DNA of 18,631 nt from an uncultured Campylobacter sp. (GTDB taxonomy: Bacteria > Campylobacterota > Campylobacteria > Campylobacterales > Campylobacteraceae): assembly GCF_938030685.1 (NCBI RefSeq), contig NZ_CALHHX010000170.1:1-18631 (forward strand), read 5' to 3'. The number at the start of each line of letters is the position of its first letter. The stretch's first letter is position 1. The notes below the pieces were generated by a model. It saw only the letters and a list, made by a program, of their open reading frames with translations, did not search any database and was not told where the DNA came from. The position numbers and the translations under genes were made by a program. Shown piece by piece: positions 1 to 7,958 of the stretch.

Positions 1-600
1 GGCCCGAACACCGGCGGCATGGGAGCTTATGCGCCAAGCCCGCTAGCGGATGCCGCGCTGATAAAGAGGGTGGAGGGCGAGATCGTCGCACCTACGCTAA
101 AAGGGATGCAGCAGCAGGGCGCGCCATTTTGCGGCGTGCTATTCGTGGGGCTTATGATCGTGGGCGGCGAGCCTTACGTGCTGGAGTACAACGTGCGCTT
201 CGGAGATCCGGAGTGCGAGGTTTTGATGCCGCTAATCGACGGAAATTTGAGCGAAATTTTATACAACGCCGCCGTAGGCAAGCTAAACAGCATAAGCTTA
301 AAAGAGCGATTTGCGGTGGGCGTCGTGATGGCTAGCGAGCGCTACCCTTACGGCTCTTCGCAGCCTGAGCCGATCAAGACGGGCGAAATTCCTGCGGGCG
401 CGCATATCTGCTACGCAGGCGTGAGCGAGCGGGAGGGGCAAATTTGCGCTAGCGGCGGGCGCGTTTTGGTAAGCGTGGGCGTCGCACAGAGCTTAAAGCT
501 GGCGCGCGATGTGGCTTACGCGCTGTGCGAAAATATAAAATTTAGCGGCGCGCAGTATAGGCGCGATATCGCGTATCAAGCCTTAAGAGATAAAATTTGA
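1..600 (+). CDS. purD: Phosphoribosylamine--glycine ligase (GARS), C-terminal part
   Basis: PurD joins glycine to 5-phosphoribosylamine using ATP, the second step of de novo purine synthesis, in the cytoplasm. The window opens inside the gene. The first codons already read GPNTGGMGAYAPSP, the conserved segment of the ATP-grasp domain, and residues around 57-75 read EYNVRFGDPECEVLMPLI, which carries the Mg/ATP-binding Glu and Asn of the family. About 199 residues are present of a usual 415-430, so only the C-terminal half is visible; the Met at 19 is internal and not the start. It ends with the conserved C-terminal domain and a TGA that overlaps the TTG start of the next gene, suggesting translational coupling. 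Identification is from family motifs seen in the sequence. Confidence 0.96.
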   Translation, partial: GPNTGGMGAYAPSPLADAALIKRVEGEIVAPTLKGMQQQGAPFCGVLFVGLMIVGGEPYVLEYNVRFGDPECEVLMPLIDGNLSEILYNAAVGKLNSISLKERFAVGVVMASERYPYGSSQPEPIKTGEIPAGAHICYAGVSEREGQICASGGRVLVSVGVAQSLKLARDVAYALCENIKFSGAQYRRDIAYQALRDKI

Positions 601-1034
601 TCGTCGCTCCGCTTAGCAAGCGCGTAATCGCGTTTAGTATCGACGAAGCGGTGAGCGCAACGCTTTTTGTGGTCGTGCTATTTGCTATCGACGAGCCAGA
701 GCTTGTCGCAGCGGCGCAGAGCGGAAGCAATCTTGAGGTACAAAAGATCGCGTCAAAATTCATTTTGCATTACGCGATAATAAAATTTTTATATCAGGCG
801 ATTTTTGTCTATCTATACGGCGCGACGCTAGGCAAGCTTGCGGTTAAAATTTATTGCGTCCGCGCTGACGGCAGCTCTATGGATATCGCTACTGCAGCGA
901 TCCGCGCGGCGGTTAGGTTGATAAGCGAGATGATCTTTTATATGGGATTTTTGGTGGCGCTTTTTACGAACTCGCGTCAGAGCCTGCACGATATGGCGGC
1001 GAAAACATTGGTGGTAGAGATTGAAAAAGAGTAA
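597..1034 (+). CDS. RDD family membrane protein
   Basis: This is a 145-residue inner-membrane protein. The N-terminus SKRVIAFSIDE matches the Arg...Asp start of RDD domains, and the C-terminal RQSLHDMAAKTLVV matches the closing RQ-x-LHD-x2-A-x-T-x-VV signature. Three hydrophobic spans are visible (about residues 11-30, 53-72 and 100-122). RDD proteins are poorly defined; some relatives are ion transporters, so no precise function is assigned. The start is a TTG that shares two bases with the purD stop (TTGA); no strong ribosome binding site precedes it, but beginning at MIVAPLSKR places the RDD signature at the expected distance from the N-terminus. Its 3' end overlaps lptD by 14 bases, so it is probably co-translated with both neighbours. 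Confidence 0.85.
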   Translation: MIVAPLSKRVIAFSIDEAVSATLFVVVLFAIDEPELVAAAQSGSNLEVQKIASKFILHYAIIKFLYQAIFVYLYGATLGKLAVKIYCVRADGSSMDIATAAIRAAVRLISEMIFYMGFLVALFTNSRQSLHDMAAKTLVVEIEKE

Positions 1035-3279
1035 AAAATTTAAAATTCTAGCGCTTAGTTTTAGCGCTCTTTTAGCAAGCAGTGCGAGCGCAAAGGTCCA
1101 AGACGTCGAGCTCATAGCAGATGATGTCGAGAAAAAGGGCTTTGTGACGGAGGCTAGTGGCAACGTAACGGTGTATTCGCAGGACTACTTCATCACCGCC
1201 GATCGCGCTACATACGACGAGCAAAACGGCATTATCGAGCTTTTTGGTAACGTCAATGCGATGCGCGGCAGCAGCGAAACCACCCGCGCCGAATACGTCA
1301 AAATCGATCTGAAAAACGACAAGCAGGAAGCTGACGTAAATTTTATGATGGACAAGGACTCTGAGCTTTGGATGCAAAACGACGCCAGCTGCAGCGACAG
1401 CGAGTATTACCGCGTGGAGGGCTCCAGCGTATCTAGCTGCAACGTCACCGATCCTGATTGGCGCATCAAATTTAGCAGCGGTATGCTTAATAAAGAAAGC
1501 AAATTTCTCCATCTTTTCAATCCGAGATTTTACGTGGGCGACGTGCCGGTGCTCTATCTGCCGTATTTCGGCTTCCCGACCGACCGTACGCGTCGCACGG
1601 GCTTGCTGCCTCCCGAGGCCGGTTACATCAGCAAGGAAGGGATTTACTACAAGCAACCGATCTATTTTGCGCCTTACGATAGCTGGGATTTTCAGCTCGA
1701 TCCGCAGGTGCGCACGCGCAGGGGCTTTGGCGTATACGGGACATTTCGATTTACGGAGTCGCCGTATTCTTACGGCGAGATTAGAGGCGGAGTTTTCGAT
1801 AACTTTTCGCGAGCGCAAAAGCGGCTCGAATACAAAAACGAGCGCCACCACGGCTTTGAGGTGCAATACGATCGCAGCAAGCTTGCAACCTATTTGCTAG
1901 ACGGCGATCTGCGCGAAAATTTATGGATCGATTTTACCCAGCTAAACGACCTTGAATACTACGATCTAAAGGAAAAGGGCGGTCTTAGCGACGATGCGGA
2001 TAATTCGCTCGTAACTTCACGGCTGAATTATTATTTGACCTCAGACGAGCACTATTTTGGCGCTTACGGACGCTACTACATCGATACAAGCAAGCTAAAC
2101 GCCGATAATACCTTCCGCAACGAAGATACCGTCCAAGAGCTTCCGACGCTACAATATCATAAATTTAGTAATGATTTGGGACTGCCAAATTTGATCTATT
2201 CGCTTGATGCGAAGGCGCGTAATTACACCAGATGGGAGGGCGCGACTGCTCGCCAATACGAGTTTGACGTACCGATTAGTATAAGCACGCCACTACTGGC
2301 GGATTATTTAAATTTCGCCTTTACCGAGCGAGTGTATATGACCAATATCGATTGGCACGATAAATTTTACTACGCAAACGGAGATCTTGGCGAGGATAAA
2401 AGCACTTTCTACGCTAATCAATACACCGAGCTTTCGCTCTACACCGACGTAGCCAGGGCTTATGATAGCTTGTATCACACTATGAGCTGGAGAGCGGATT
2501 TTAGAATTCCCGGATGGCAGCAAGGCGACATCGAGGATAGAATTTTAAAGTATCATCAGTATAAATACGACCTTGCTCGCGGCGCAGTAGATCGCTCGCG
2601 GCTAGGTAACTTGCAAGACTCGCTTTATTGGGAGGATAACTTCTTAAGCGAGCTTAGTAACGAATACACCCACGAAAATGCAGCTTTAAGTATGACGCAG
2701 TTTTTTTATAATGAAGACGGACGTAAATTCTTACGCCATAGTGTCAAGCAGCGGTATAACTTCGACGATCATGAGTTCGATGATTTAGAACACCGCATCG
2801 ATGCATATTTTGCAAATGGGCTAAATATCGGAAACCGCTTTACCTACTCGCATAAATATAAAAGCTTCGATAAAGTCTATACCTACGCCAACTACTCCAA
2901 CGACGACTTTAGCTTTGGACTTAGTCACGCTTACGAATATGAAAAGCTAAGCATGGAGCCTAAACGTTATACGAAAGATAACTACGGCATCGTAAACGCT
3001 TCGGTAAATTTGCCTAGGAATAATAAAATTTTCGGTCGTTGGGATTACGACTTAGAGCGATCTTATTCTAAAATGTGGCGCGTGGGGCTTTCTCATACGC
3101 GCAAGTGTTGGAATTACTCTTTTGTGTATCAAGAGGATATCGAGCCTAAAAACACCAGTACGACTGGCTATAGCAAAGCAAGCAAGGAGCGCGGAATTTA
3201 CTTTCTCGTAAATTTCTATCCGTTCGGCGGAGTAGGTTATGATTTTTCGGTAGATAGCGAATACGGAAGCGAAAAATAA
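1021..3279 (+). CDS. lptD: LPS-assembly outer-membrane protein LptD (OstA/Imp)
   Basis: LptD forms the outer-membrane beta-barrel that inserts lipopolysaccharide into the outer leaflet. The protein has 752 residues. A signal peptide is clear (MKKSKKFKIL, a hydrophobic stretch, then ASA at 22-24). Residues about 26-110 form the periplasmic OstA/jellyroll domain (DVELIADDVEKKGFVTEASG and later ADRATYDEQNGIIELFGNV). From about 147 onward the barrel shows the family hallmarks LYLPYFGFPTDRTRRTGLLP and many alternating aromatic strands. Mature cysteines are seen at 124, 140 and 696; the paired C-terminal cysteines of enterobacterial LptD are reduced to one, so disulfide wiring must differ. The TTG start lies within the 3' end of the RDD gene and is supported by the signal peptide; the upstream Shine-Dalgarno is weak. 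The stop overlaps the next ATG by one base. Confidence 0.93.
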   Translation: MKKSKKFKILALSFSALLASSASAKVQDVELIADDVEKKGFVTEASGNVTVYSQDYFITADRATYDEQNGIIELFGNVNAMRGSSETTRAEYVKIDLKNDKQEADVNFMMDKDSELWMQNDASCSDSEYYRVEGSSVSSCNVTDPDWRIKFSSGMLNKESKFLHLFNPRFYVGDVPVLYLPYFGFPTDRTRRTGLLPPEAGYISKEGIYYKQPIYFAPYDSWDFQLDPQVRTRRGFGVYGTFRFTESPYSYGEIRGGVFDNFSRAQKRLEYKNERHHGFEVQYDRSKLATYLLDGDLRENLWIDFTQLNDLEYYDLKEKGGLSDDADNSLVTSRLNYYLTSDEHYFGAYGRYYIDTSKLNADNTFRNEDTVQELPTLQYHKFSNDLGLPNLIYSLDAKARNYTRWEGATARQYEFDVPISISTPLLADYLNFAFTERVYMTNIDWHDKFYYANGDLGEDKSTFYANQYTELSLYTDVARAYDSLYHTMSWRADFRIPGWQQGDIEDRILKYHQYKYDLARGAVDRSRLGNLQDSLYWEDNFLSELSNEYTHENAALSMTQFFYNEDGRKFLRHSVKQRYNFDDHEFDDLEHRIDAYFANGLNIGNRFTYSHKYKSFDKVYTYANYSNDDFSFGLSHAYEYEKLSMEPKRYTKDNYGIVNASVNLPRNNKIFGRWDYDLERSYSKMWRVGLSHTRKCWNYSFVYQEDIEPKNTSTTGYSKASKERGIYFLVNFYPFGGVGYDFSVDSEYGSEK

Positions 3280-3998
3280 TGACGCCTAGAGCCGAGCTGA
3301 TGTTTGAAAACCAAATCGACGCCGCGATGAAACTCGCAGAAATTTTACCCGCTACCGTGATCAAAAACGAAAATTTTCTAATAATCGCCCAGTCTCTGGA
3401 GTCGCTTCCTATCGCAAATCATCTTGCTCTAAAGCTTGGGCTTGCTTATGAGTTTTTATTCACAGAGCCTGTTTTAGCGCCAAATAATCCGGAATGCGCG
3501 ATCGCGTGCGTAAGCGAAACCCAAGAGATCGTGATGGTAGATGAGCTCGTGAGAAGCTTTGGCATCAGCCTGGATTATGTTTACGGACAGGCAAACAGAC
3601 TTTATGAGGAGAAAATTTTAAAAAACATGTATAAATTTCGCAAGGGCGAGCTTTTGGGAAATTTGGAGAAAAAAAACATCATCTTGGTAGATGAGGGGTG
3701 TGAGAGCGGGCTGACCGCACTTACTTGCATAAAGACGCTCGTAAGCTTAAACGCCAAAGCGATCTTTTACGCTACGCCTGTTATCGGCAGCGATAATGCA
3801 GACGAGATCGCCATGCTAGTAGATGGAATTTATGCTGTTCACAAGATCAGAGACTTTGTGAATGTGGATTTTTATTACAAAGAAAAAACGCTCTCAAGCG
3901 CGGAGGAGATAATGCAAATTTTAAACAAATGCCCGCTTTATCTGCCGTTTCACGAGACTAACAAAAACAAGGAGAAAATTAATGCAGTGCAAAATTGA
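3279..3998 (+). CDS. Phosphoribosyltransferase-like protein
   Basis: A 239-residue soluble protein of the type I phosphoribosyltransferase fold. Residues 135-149, ILVDEGCESGLTALT, fit the PRPP-binding loop (hydrophobic-D-[DE]-G-x2-[ST]-G). Residues about 33-60 and 84-93 look like the core strands and flexible loop of the fold. The substrate cannot be told from sequence. Position between lptD and pnp, one base overlapping lptD and 17 bases overlapping pnp, indicates membership in the same transcript. The last codons contain the pnp ribosome binding site (AAGGAG at about 3970). Relatives annotated as ComF-like or PRTase proteins occur in Campylobacter; I recall a similar order near pnp in that genus but cannot verify it here. 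Confidence 0.75.
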   Translation: MTPRAELMFENQIDAAMKLAEILPATVIKNENFLIIAQSLESLPIANHLALKLGLAYEFLFTEPVLAPNNPECAIACVSETQEIVMVDELVRSFGISLDYVYGQANRLYEEKILKNMYKFRKGELLGNLEKKNIILVDEGCESGLTALTCIKTLVSLNAKAIFYATPVIGSDNADEIAMLVDGIYAVHKIRDFVNVDFYYKEKTLSSAEEIMQILNKCPLYLPFHETNKNKEKINAVQN

Positions 3999-6096
3999 AG
4001 TAAATGGCAATACCGAAATTTTCGATATCGACAAAGTTGCGAAACAAGCCGCGGGCGCGGCGCTTTTGCGCGTGAAAAATACCGTCGTGCTGGCTACCGT
4101 AGCGCGCGAAGAGACGCAGGTGCAGGAGGACTTTTTACCCCTTACCGTGCAGTATATCGAGAAGATGTACGCGGCGGGCAGAATCCCCGGAGGCTACATC
4201 AAGCGCGAGACCAAGCCTGGCGATTTTGAGACGCTAACCAGCCGCATCATAGATCGCTCGCTGCGCCCGCTCTTTCCAAAGGGTTATGCGTATCCGACGC
4301 AGATCGTAGTTTACGTGCTATCGGCAGATCCCGAAGTTGATCTGCAAGTCGTCGCTCTTAATGCGGCGTCTGCGGCGCTGTATCTTAGCGACATCCCGAT
4401 TAAAGCGCCCGTTTGCGGCGTGCGCATAGGCTATCAAAATGGAAATTTCATCCTAAATCCGAGCAACTCCGCGCTTAAAAATAGCGCACTTGATCTTTAC
4501 GTAGCCGGCGTCGGCGATGAGCTTTTGATGATCGAGATGCGCTCCCTGCCGCAGATTAATGGCGGCGCGCAGCAGATGAATGAATTTGGCGAAGATCTGA
4601 TGGTGGATGCGATCGATTTTGCCGCAAAGGCGATAAGCGCGGGCTCAAACGCTTACGAAGAGGCTTTTTTGCCGCTTAAAAAGCCCGATGCGAGCCTAGA
4701 GTATAAACCCGAGATCGAGGATGAGGATATTGCGGACTTCATCGACGCAAATTACAAAGACGCCGTTAAAGCGGCGATCAATCAGATGGCAAAGAGCGAG
4801 CGCGCTACCGAACTAAACAAAATCGTGGATCAAATTTTAGCGACCGAGGCTGCGGCGCAAAACGAATGGAGCAAAGAGGTGATCTCCAGCGTCATCGGCA
4901 AGTATAAGCGCGGCATCATCCGCACGCAGATCATCGAAGATCGCCGCAGAGCCGACGGACGCGCGCTTGATGAGGTGCGTCCGATCAGTATCGAGACAAA
5001 TATCCTACCGTGCGCGCACGGAAGCTGCCTATTTACGCGCGGGCAGACGCAAGCTCTAGTCGTCACTACGCTAGGCGGCGATAGCGACGCGCAGCTAAGC
5101 GACAGCCTAACGCAGCTTGAGCCGATCAGCGATAGATTTATGTTTAATTACAACTTCCCGGGCTTTTGCGTCGGGGAAGCAAGTCCGCTTAAAAGCCCCG
5201 GCAGACGCGAGTTGGGGCATGGAAATTTAGCCAAAAGAGCGCTATATCCGAGCATCGATCTAAACTCGCCGCAATCTATCCGCGTAGTGAGCGAAATTTT
5301 AGAGAGCAACGGCTCAAGCTCGATGGCTTCGGTCTGCGGCGGCGCACTTTCTCTCCGAGCAGCGGGCGTACCTACGCTAAAGCTCGTTGCGGGCGTCGCG
5401 ATGGGCTTAATTTTTGAGGGCGAAAAACACGCCGTGCTAACCGACATAATGGGGCTTGAGGATCACGACGGCGATATGGATTTCAAGGTCGCGGGCACCT
5501 ATGATGGCATCACCGCGCTTCAGATGGATATCAAGCTCGGCGGCATCAGCCTGGAGGTTTTAAAAGAGGCTCTCGCGCAGGCAAAGCAGGCTCGCGCGCA
5601 TATTTTGGGCTTGATGGAGCAGGCGGATGCGGCGATCGTTATAAACGAGGACGTGCTTCCGAAGCTTGAAATTTTTAGTGTCGAGGCGAGCAAAATCCCC
5701 GACATCATCGGTCAGGGCGGCAAGGTCATCAAAGAGATCACCGAAAGCTTCGGCGTAAATATCGATCTGGATCGAGAAAAGGGTGAGGTCAAGATTCAAG
5801 GCGCCAAAGCTAGCGGCGTATCGGGCGCGAAAGATAAAATTTTATCGATAGTCTCAAATTCTCGCGATTTTCGCAAGCCACGCGGTGAACGCAAAGAGGT
5901 AAAATTTCAGATCGGCGAGGAGTTTGACGGCGTGGTGCAAAGCGTGCTAGATTTCGGTACCTTCATCTCGCTACGAGACGGCGTAGATGGGCTACTGCGC
6001 GCTAAATTTATCACGACGCCTTACAAGGCGGGCGATGTGGTGCGAGTGCGCGTGACCGATCAGAAAGGCACTAAAATTTCACTGGAATTAGCTTAA
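3982..6096 (+). CDS. pnp: Polyribonucleotide nucleotidyltransferase (PNPase)
   Basis: PNPase degrades RNA phosphorolytically 3' to 5', and can add tails, as a trimer in the cytoplasm. The 704-residue protein has every expected domain: RNase PH core 1 (about 1-220, with GRIPGGYIKRETKPGDFE), an all-alpha linker (about 235-310), RNase PH core 2 (about 320-545, with the FTRGQTQALV, SPGRRELGHG and DMDFKVAGTYDG motifs and a following MDIK), a KH domain (about 562-610, GQGG at 577-580) and a C-terminal S1 domain (about 643-704, GVVQSVLDFGTFI). The KH loop reads GQGG rather than the more usual GPGG or GKGG, a mild variant. The ATG is preceded by AAGGAG with good spacing. It overlaps the end of the phosphoribosyltransferase-like gene and is followed by the stress-protein gene after 20 bases. 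Confidence 0.97.
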   Translation: MQCKIEVNGNTEIFDIDKVAKQAAGAALLRVKNTVVLATVAREETQVQEDFLPLTVQYIEKMYAAGRIPGGYIKRETKPGDFETLTSRIIDRSLRPLFPKGYAYPTQIVVYVLSADPEVDLQVVALNAASAALYLSDIPIKAPVCGVRIGYQNGNFILNPSNSALKNSALDLYVAGVGDELLMIEMRSLPQINGGAQQMNEFGEDLMVDAIDFAAKAISAGSNAYEEAFLPLKKPDASLEYKPEIEDEDIADFIDANYKDAVKAAINQMAKSERATELNKIVDQILATEAAAQNEWSKEVISSVIGKYKRGIIRTQIIEDRRRADGRALDEVRPISIETNILPCAHGSCLFTRGQTQALVVTTLGGDSDAQLSDSLTQLEPISDRFMFNYNFPGFCVGEASPLKSPGRRELGHGNLAKRALYPSIDLNSPQSIRVVSEILESNGSSSMASVCGGALSLRAAGVPTLKLVAGVAMGLIFEGEKHAVLTDIMGLEDHDGDMDFKVAGTYDGITALQMDIKLGGISLEVLKEALAQAKQARAHILGLMEQADAAIVINEDVLPKLEIFSVEASKIPDIIGQGGKVIKEITESFGVNIDLDREKGEVKIQGAKASGVSGAKDKILSIVSNSRDFRKPRGERKEVKFQIGEEFDGVVQSVLDFGTFISLRDGVDGLLRAKFITTPYKAGDVVRVRVTDQKGTKISLELA

Positions 6097-6116
6097 AATT
6101 TTAATAGGAGTATGAG

Positions 6117-6971
6117 ATGCAGCTTAAAAAGATATTTTTCCCTATCGGCGGCGGCGAGGAGCTAGCCGAGCGCATACACGGAGCGCTGCTAGTGAATAAA
6201 TTTTTCGGTACGCACATCAACATAATGGCGTGCCAGCTCGATCCTAAGATGATCTACAACGTCCGTATGACGCTAAAAGGCGGCGTGCTGATGGAGGAGT
6301 TTTTAAAATCCGCGGGCGATGAGATGAGGGCTGAGCGCGAGGAGATCAAGGCGATCTTCGACGCCGAATGCACCAAGCTGGGCCTAGATCAAAGCGATGA
6401 CGATCACGTCCCAAATAGCGCCGCTTTGAGGCATATGGTAGGCATCCGTTCCGAGCTAGTCGAGAAATACTCCAAATACTGCGATTTGGTGTTAGTCTCG
6501 GTGCCGCCTACGGGCTCTATCACCGGCACGTTCGAGGCGGCGGTCACCAAAAGCGGCAAGCCTTGCATCGTCATACCGCGCAAGCTGAAGGAGTTTAGGG
6601 CGGATAAAATTTTGGTCTCGCTTACCGGCACTGCGGCCTCTGCGCGAGCGCTTGATAATTGGCTGGAGCTTTTGCAGCGCGCCAAGTCCGTCACCGTCAT
6701 CACCGCAAACCACTACCTCCAAGAGGGCATCCCCGAAACGAAGCGCCGAATAAGCGATTATTTGGCTCTGCACGACGTTAATATCGATGCTTTCGAGACG
6801 CTAAATGCAGACGGCAAGATCCCGGGACAGGTGCTGCTAGAATATGCCGACGCAGGCGATTTCGATCTAATCGTCGCGGGCTTGCACTCAGACAGCGGCA
6901 TCAAGGAGATATTCCTAGGCGGCGCGTCGAAATACTTCCTGCAAAAGACTAAAATTCCGGTCTTAATGTAG
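6117..6971 (+). CDS. Tandem universal-stress-protein (USP)-like protein
   Basis: A 284-residue cytoplasmic protein that appears to consist of two alpha/beta USP-like halves. The first runs about 1-155 (KKIFFPIGGGEELAERIHGA at the start, LVLVSVPPTGSITGTFEAAV at its end). The second runs about 160-284 (starting KILVSLTGTAASARALD). The C-terminal segment, DLIVAGLHSDSGIKEIFLGG followed by ASKYFLQKTKIPVLM, resembles the USP closing motif G-x2-G-x9-G-[ST] and the final pro-hydrophobic strand. The molecular role is unknown; USP proteins bind ATP or other small molecules and respond to stress. A ribosome binding site TAGGAG lies just ahead of the ATG, 20 bases after pnp, so it is probably the last gene of that unit. 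The next 400 bases are non-coding and contain hairpins. Confidence 0.7.
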   Translation: MQLKKIFFPIGGGEELAERIHGALLVNKFFGTHINIMACQLDPKMIYNVRMTLKGGVLMEEFLKSAGDEMRAEREEIKAIFDAECTKLGLDQSDDDHVPNSAALRHMVGIRSELVEKYSKYCDLVLVSVPPTGSITGTFEAAVTKSGKPCIVIPRKLKEFRADKILVSLTGTAASARALDNWLELLQRAKSVTVITANHYLQEGIPETKRRISDYLALHDVNIDAFETLNADGKIPGQVLLEYADAGDFDLIVAGLHSDSGIKEIFLGGASKYFLQKTKIPVLM

Positions 6972-7373
6972 CTTGAGGCTTAGACGCCGTGTCGCGGCAT
7001 ATCGCTCGCACCGCGTCTAAGCTTAAGTCGGCTTTTAAGCGCCGCAAGCTAAAGCTTAAATTTTAATCGGCTCGTCGTGACTTTGCTAGTCCGTCCGCAG
7101 ATCGCGCGGTTTGCTATTTTGCGGACGGGTTGCGATAAATTTTACCGCTAGCTTTGCTGGCGAGCCGCGTTTGCTTTGCTACGGCTAGAGAGCAAGTATA
7201 TCCGCAGCGAGCGGAGTTAGCGGTCGCGGCAAGCGCGCCGGTCTATCTTTAAGCGTGCGAGTTTGGAATTCGTTTCTTTACTCGTCATTTTCGGCTGCGT
7301 AGCGGAAATCCGCATAAAATTTGCACTTGAAATTTCTGTTTGCACGCTAAATTTTAAATCTCAAGGAGCGCAG
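6972..7373. other. 400-base spacer with several hairpins, no gene seen
   Basis: Besides the hairpin at 6976-7024, this spacer holds a 9-bp perfect stem (CCGTCCGCA at 7091-7099 with TGCGGACGG at 7120-7128, 20-base loop) and a tight 7-bp stem with a TTT loop (7146-7152 with 7156-7162, one G·T). An open frame runs into the downstream gene from a TTG at 7263 but has no ribosome binding site and codes for nothing recognisable, so I treat 7263-7373 as leader. Promoter elements for the downstream gene are not clear to me. Confidence 0.5.
6976..7024 (+). terminator. Hairpin at the end of the purD-pnp-USP unit
   Basis: GCTTAGACGC at 6978-6987 pairs perfectly with GCGTCTAAGC at 7013-7022. Outward there is a G·T and an A-T pair, and inward, after one mismatch, four more pairs (6989-6992 with 7008-7011). 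The stem starts four bases after the USP-like stop codon. No long T-run follows immediately, so it is either a weak terminator or a protective 3' end structure. Confidence 0.5.
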
Positions 7374-7832
7374 ATGGCGTTTGAAAATGCAATCATCACA
7401 AAAGATGATGATGAGAAGTATGGATTGAGTAAAATTTACTACAAATATAATCCATACTATGAGACTTTTATTAACGAGCTTGGTTGGACTATTGATCGAG
7501 ATGCGGATTGTTGGCTATGGAAAATTTATAGTTTTCCTGATCCAGATTATGACCATGGCACTGATTCTAAAGGAATTTGGATTTTATATTATAATGGTGA
7601 AGTTATTGAAGTCACCCTTGATTATGATATCGATGAAGCATTGAGACCCGAAGAATTCCATAGAATTTGGAAACTGCTCAATCTAAATCTAAAGCAAACA
7701 TCTCTTTTGTCGGTAAGCGATATAATTAAGCTGTTGAATGTAATATTAAAAGCGTATGGTTATTCTACTCGCGAGCAAATCCCAAACTACACTATGGAAC
7801 TCCAAGACCTAACCGATTGCGGCGCAAAATAG
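7374..7832 (+). CDS. AT-rich orphan hypothetical protein (152 aa)
   Basis: I do not recognise this protein. It is acidic (N-terminal KDDDEK; many Asp/Glu), rich in Tyr and Trp, and has no signal peptide or membrane span. Residues about 45-85 (DCWLWKIYSFPD, then GIWILYYNGEVIEVTLDY) look like a small beta-sheet domain, and 92-130 look helical. The ATG at 7374 is chosen because AAGGAG stands 7 bases upstream; a longer frame from a TTG at 7263 lacks such a site. Base use differs from the neighbours: two 60-base lines inside it counted by hand have 23 and 18 G/C, against about 34 for a line of the next gene. The composition, isolation between a hairpin spacer and a repeat spacer, and small acidic character suggest horizontal gain. 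An orphan immunity protein is one possibility, but that is speculation. Confidence 0.7.
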   Translation: MAFENAIITKDDDEKYGLSKIYYKYNPYYETFINELGWTIDRDADCWLWKIYSFPDPDYDHGTDSKGIWILYYNGEVIEVTLDYDIDEALRPEEFHRIWKLLNLNLKQTSLLSVSDIIKLLNVILKAYGYSTREQIPNYTMELQDLTDCGAK

Positions 7833-7878
7833 AGCTTTAAATTTAACTTCATCTTAGTCCCGCACCAAATCAAATTTC

Positions 7879-7952
7879 ATAGAATTCTAGAATTTCACGG
7901 AATTTTGAAATTCTAAAATTCCAAAATCCTATAATTTCAAAATTTTAAAATT
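7879..7952. repeat. Nine degenerate 8-base tandem units (consensus near CTAAAATT)
   Basis: Read in register, the spacer is built of octamers ending AATT: ATAGAATT (7879), CTAGAATT (7887), a two-base slip TC, then ACGGAATT (7897), TTGAAATT (7905), CTAAAATT (7913), CCAAAATC (7921), CTATAATT (7929), TCAAAATT (7937) and TTAAAATT (7945). Because the unit is nearly self-complementary the stretch can also fold, for example TAGAATTT at 7888-7895 with AAATTCTA at 7908-7915. It lies between two convergent genes and could act as a bidirectional terminator. Confidence 0.65.
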
Positions 7953-7958
7953 CCCGCC

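Noticed and set aside
1072..1866. 264-codon - strand ORF inside lptD
   Set aside because: It is the antisense shadow of lptD, with no family resemblance; lptD is certain on the + strand.
7263..7373. N-terminal extension of the orphan gene from a TTG
   Set aside because: There is no ribosome site before the TTG, whereas AAGGAG precedes the ATG at 7374; the extra residues look like translated spacer.
7879..7952. A replication origin or DnaA-box cluster in the A/T-rich spacer
   Set aside because: No TTATCCACA-like boxes were seen and the repeats are AATT octamers; no dnaA or related gene is nearby.
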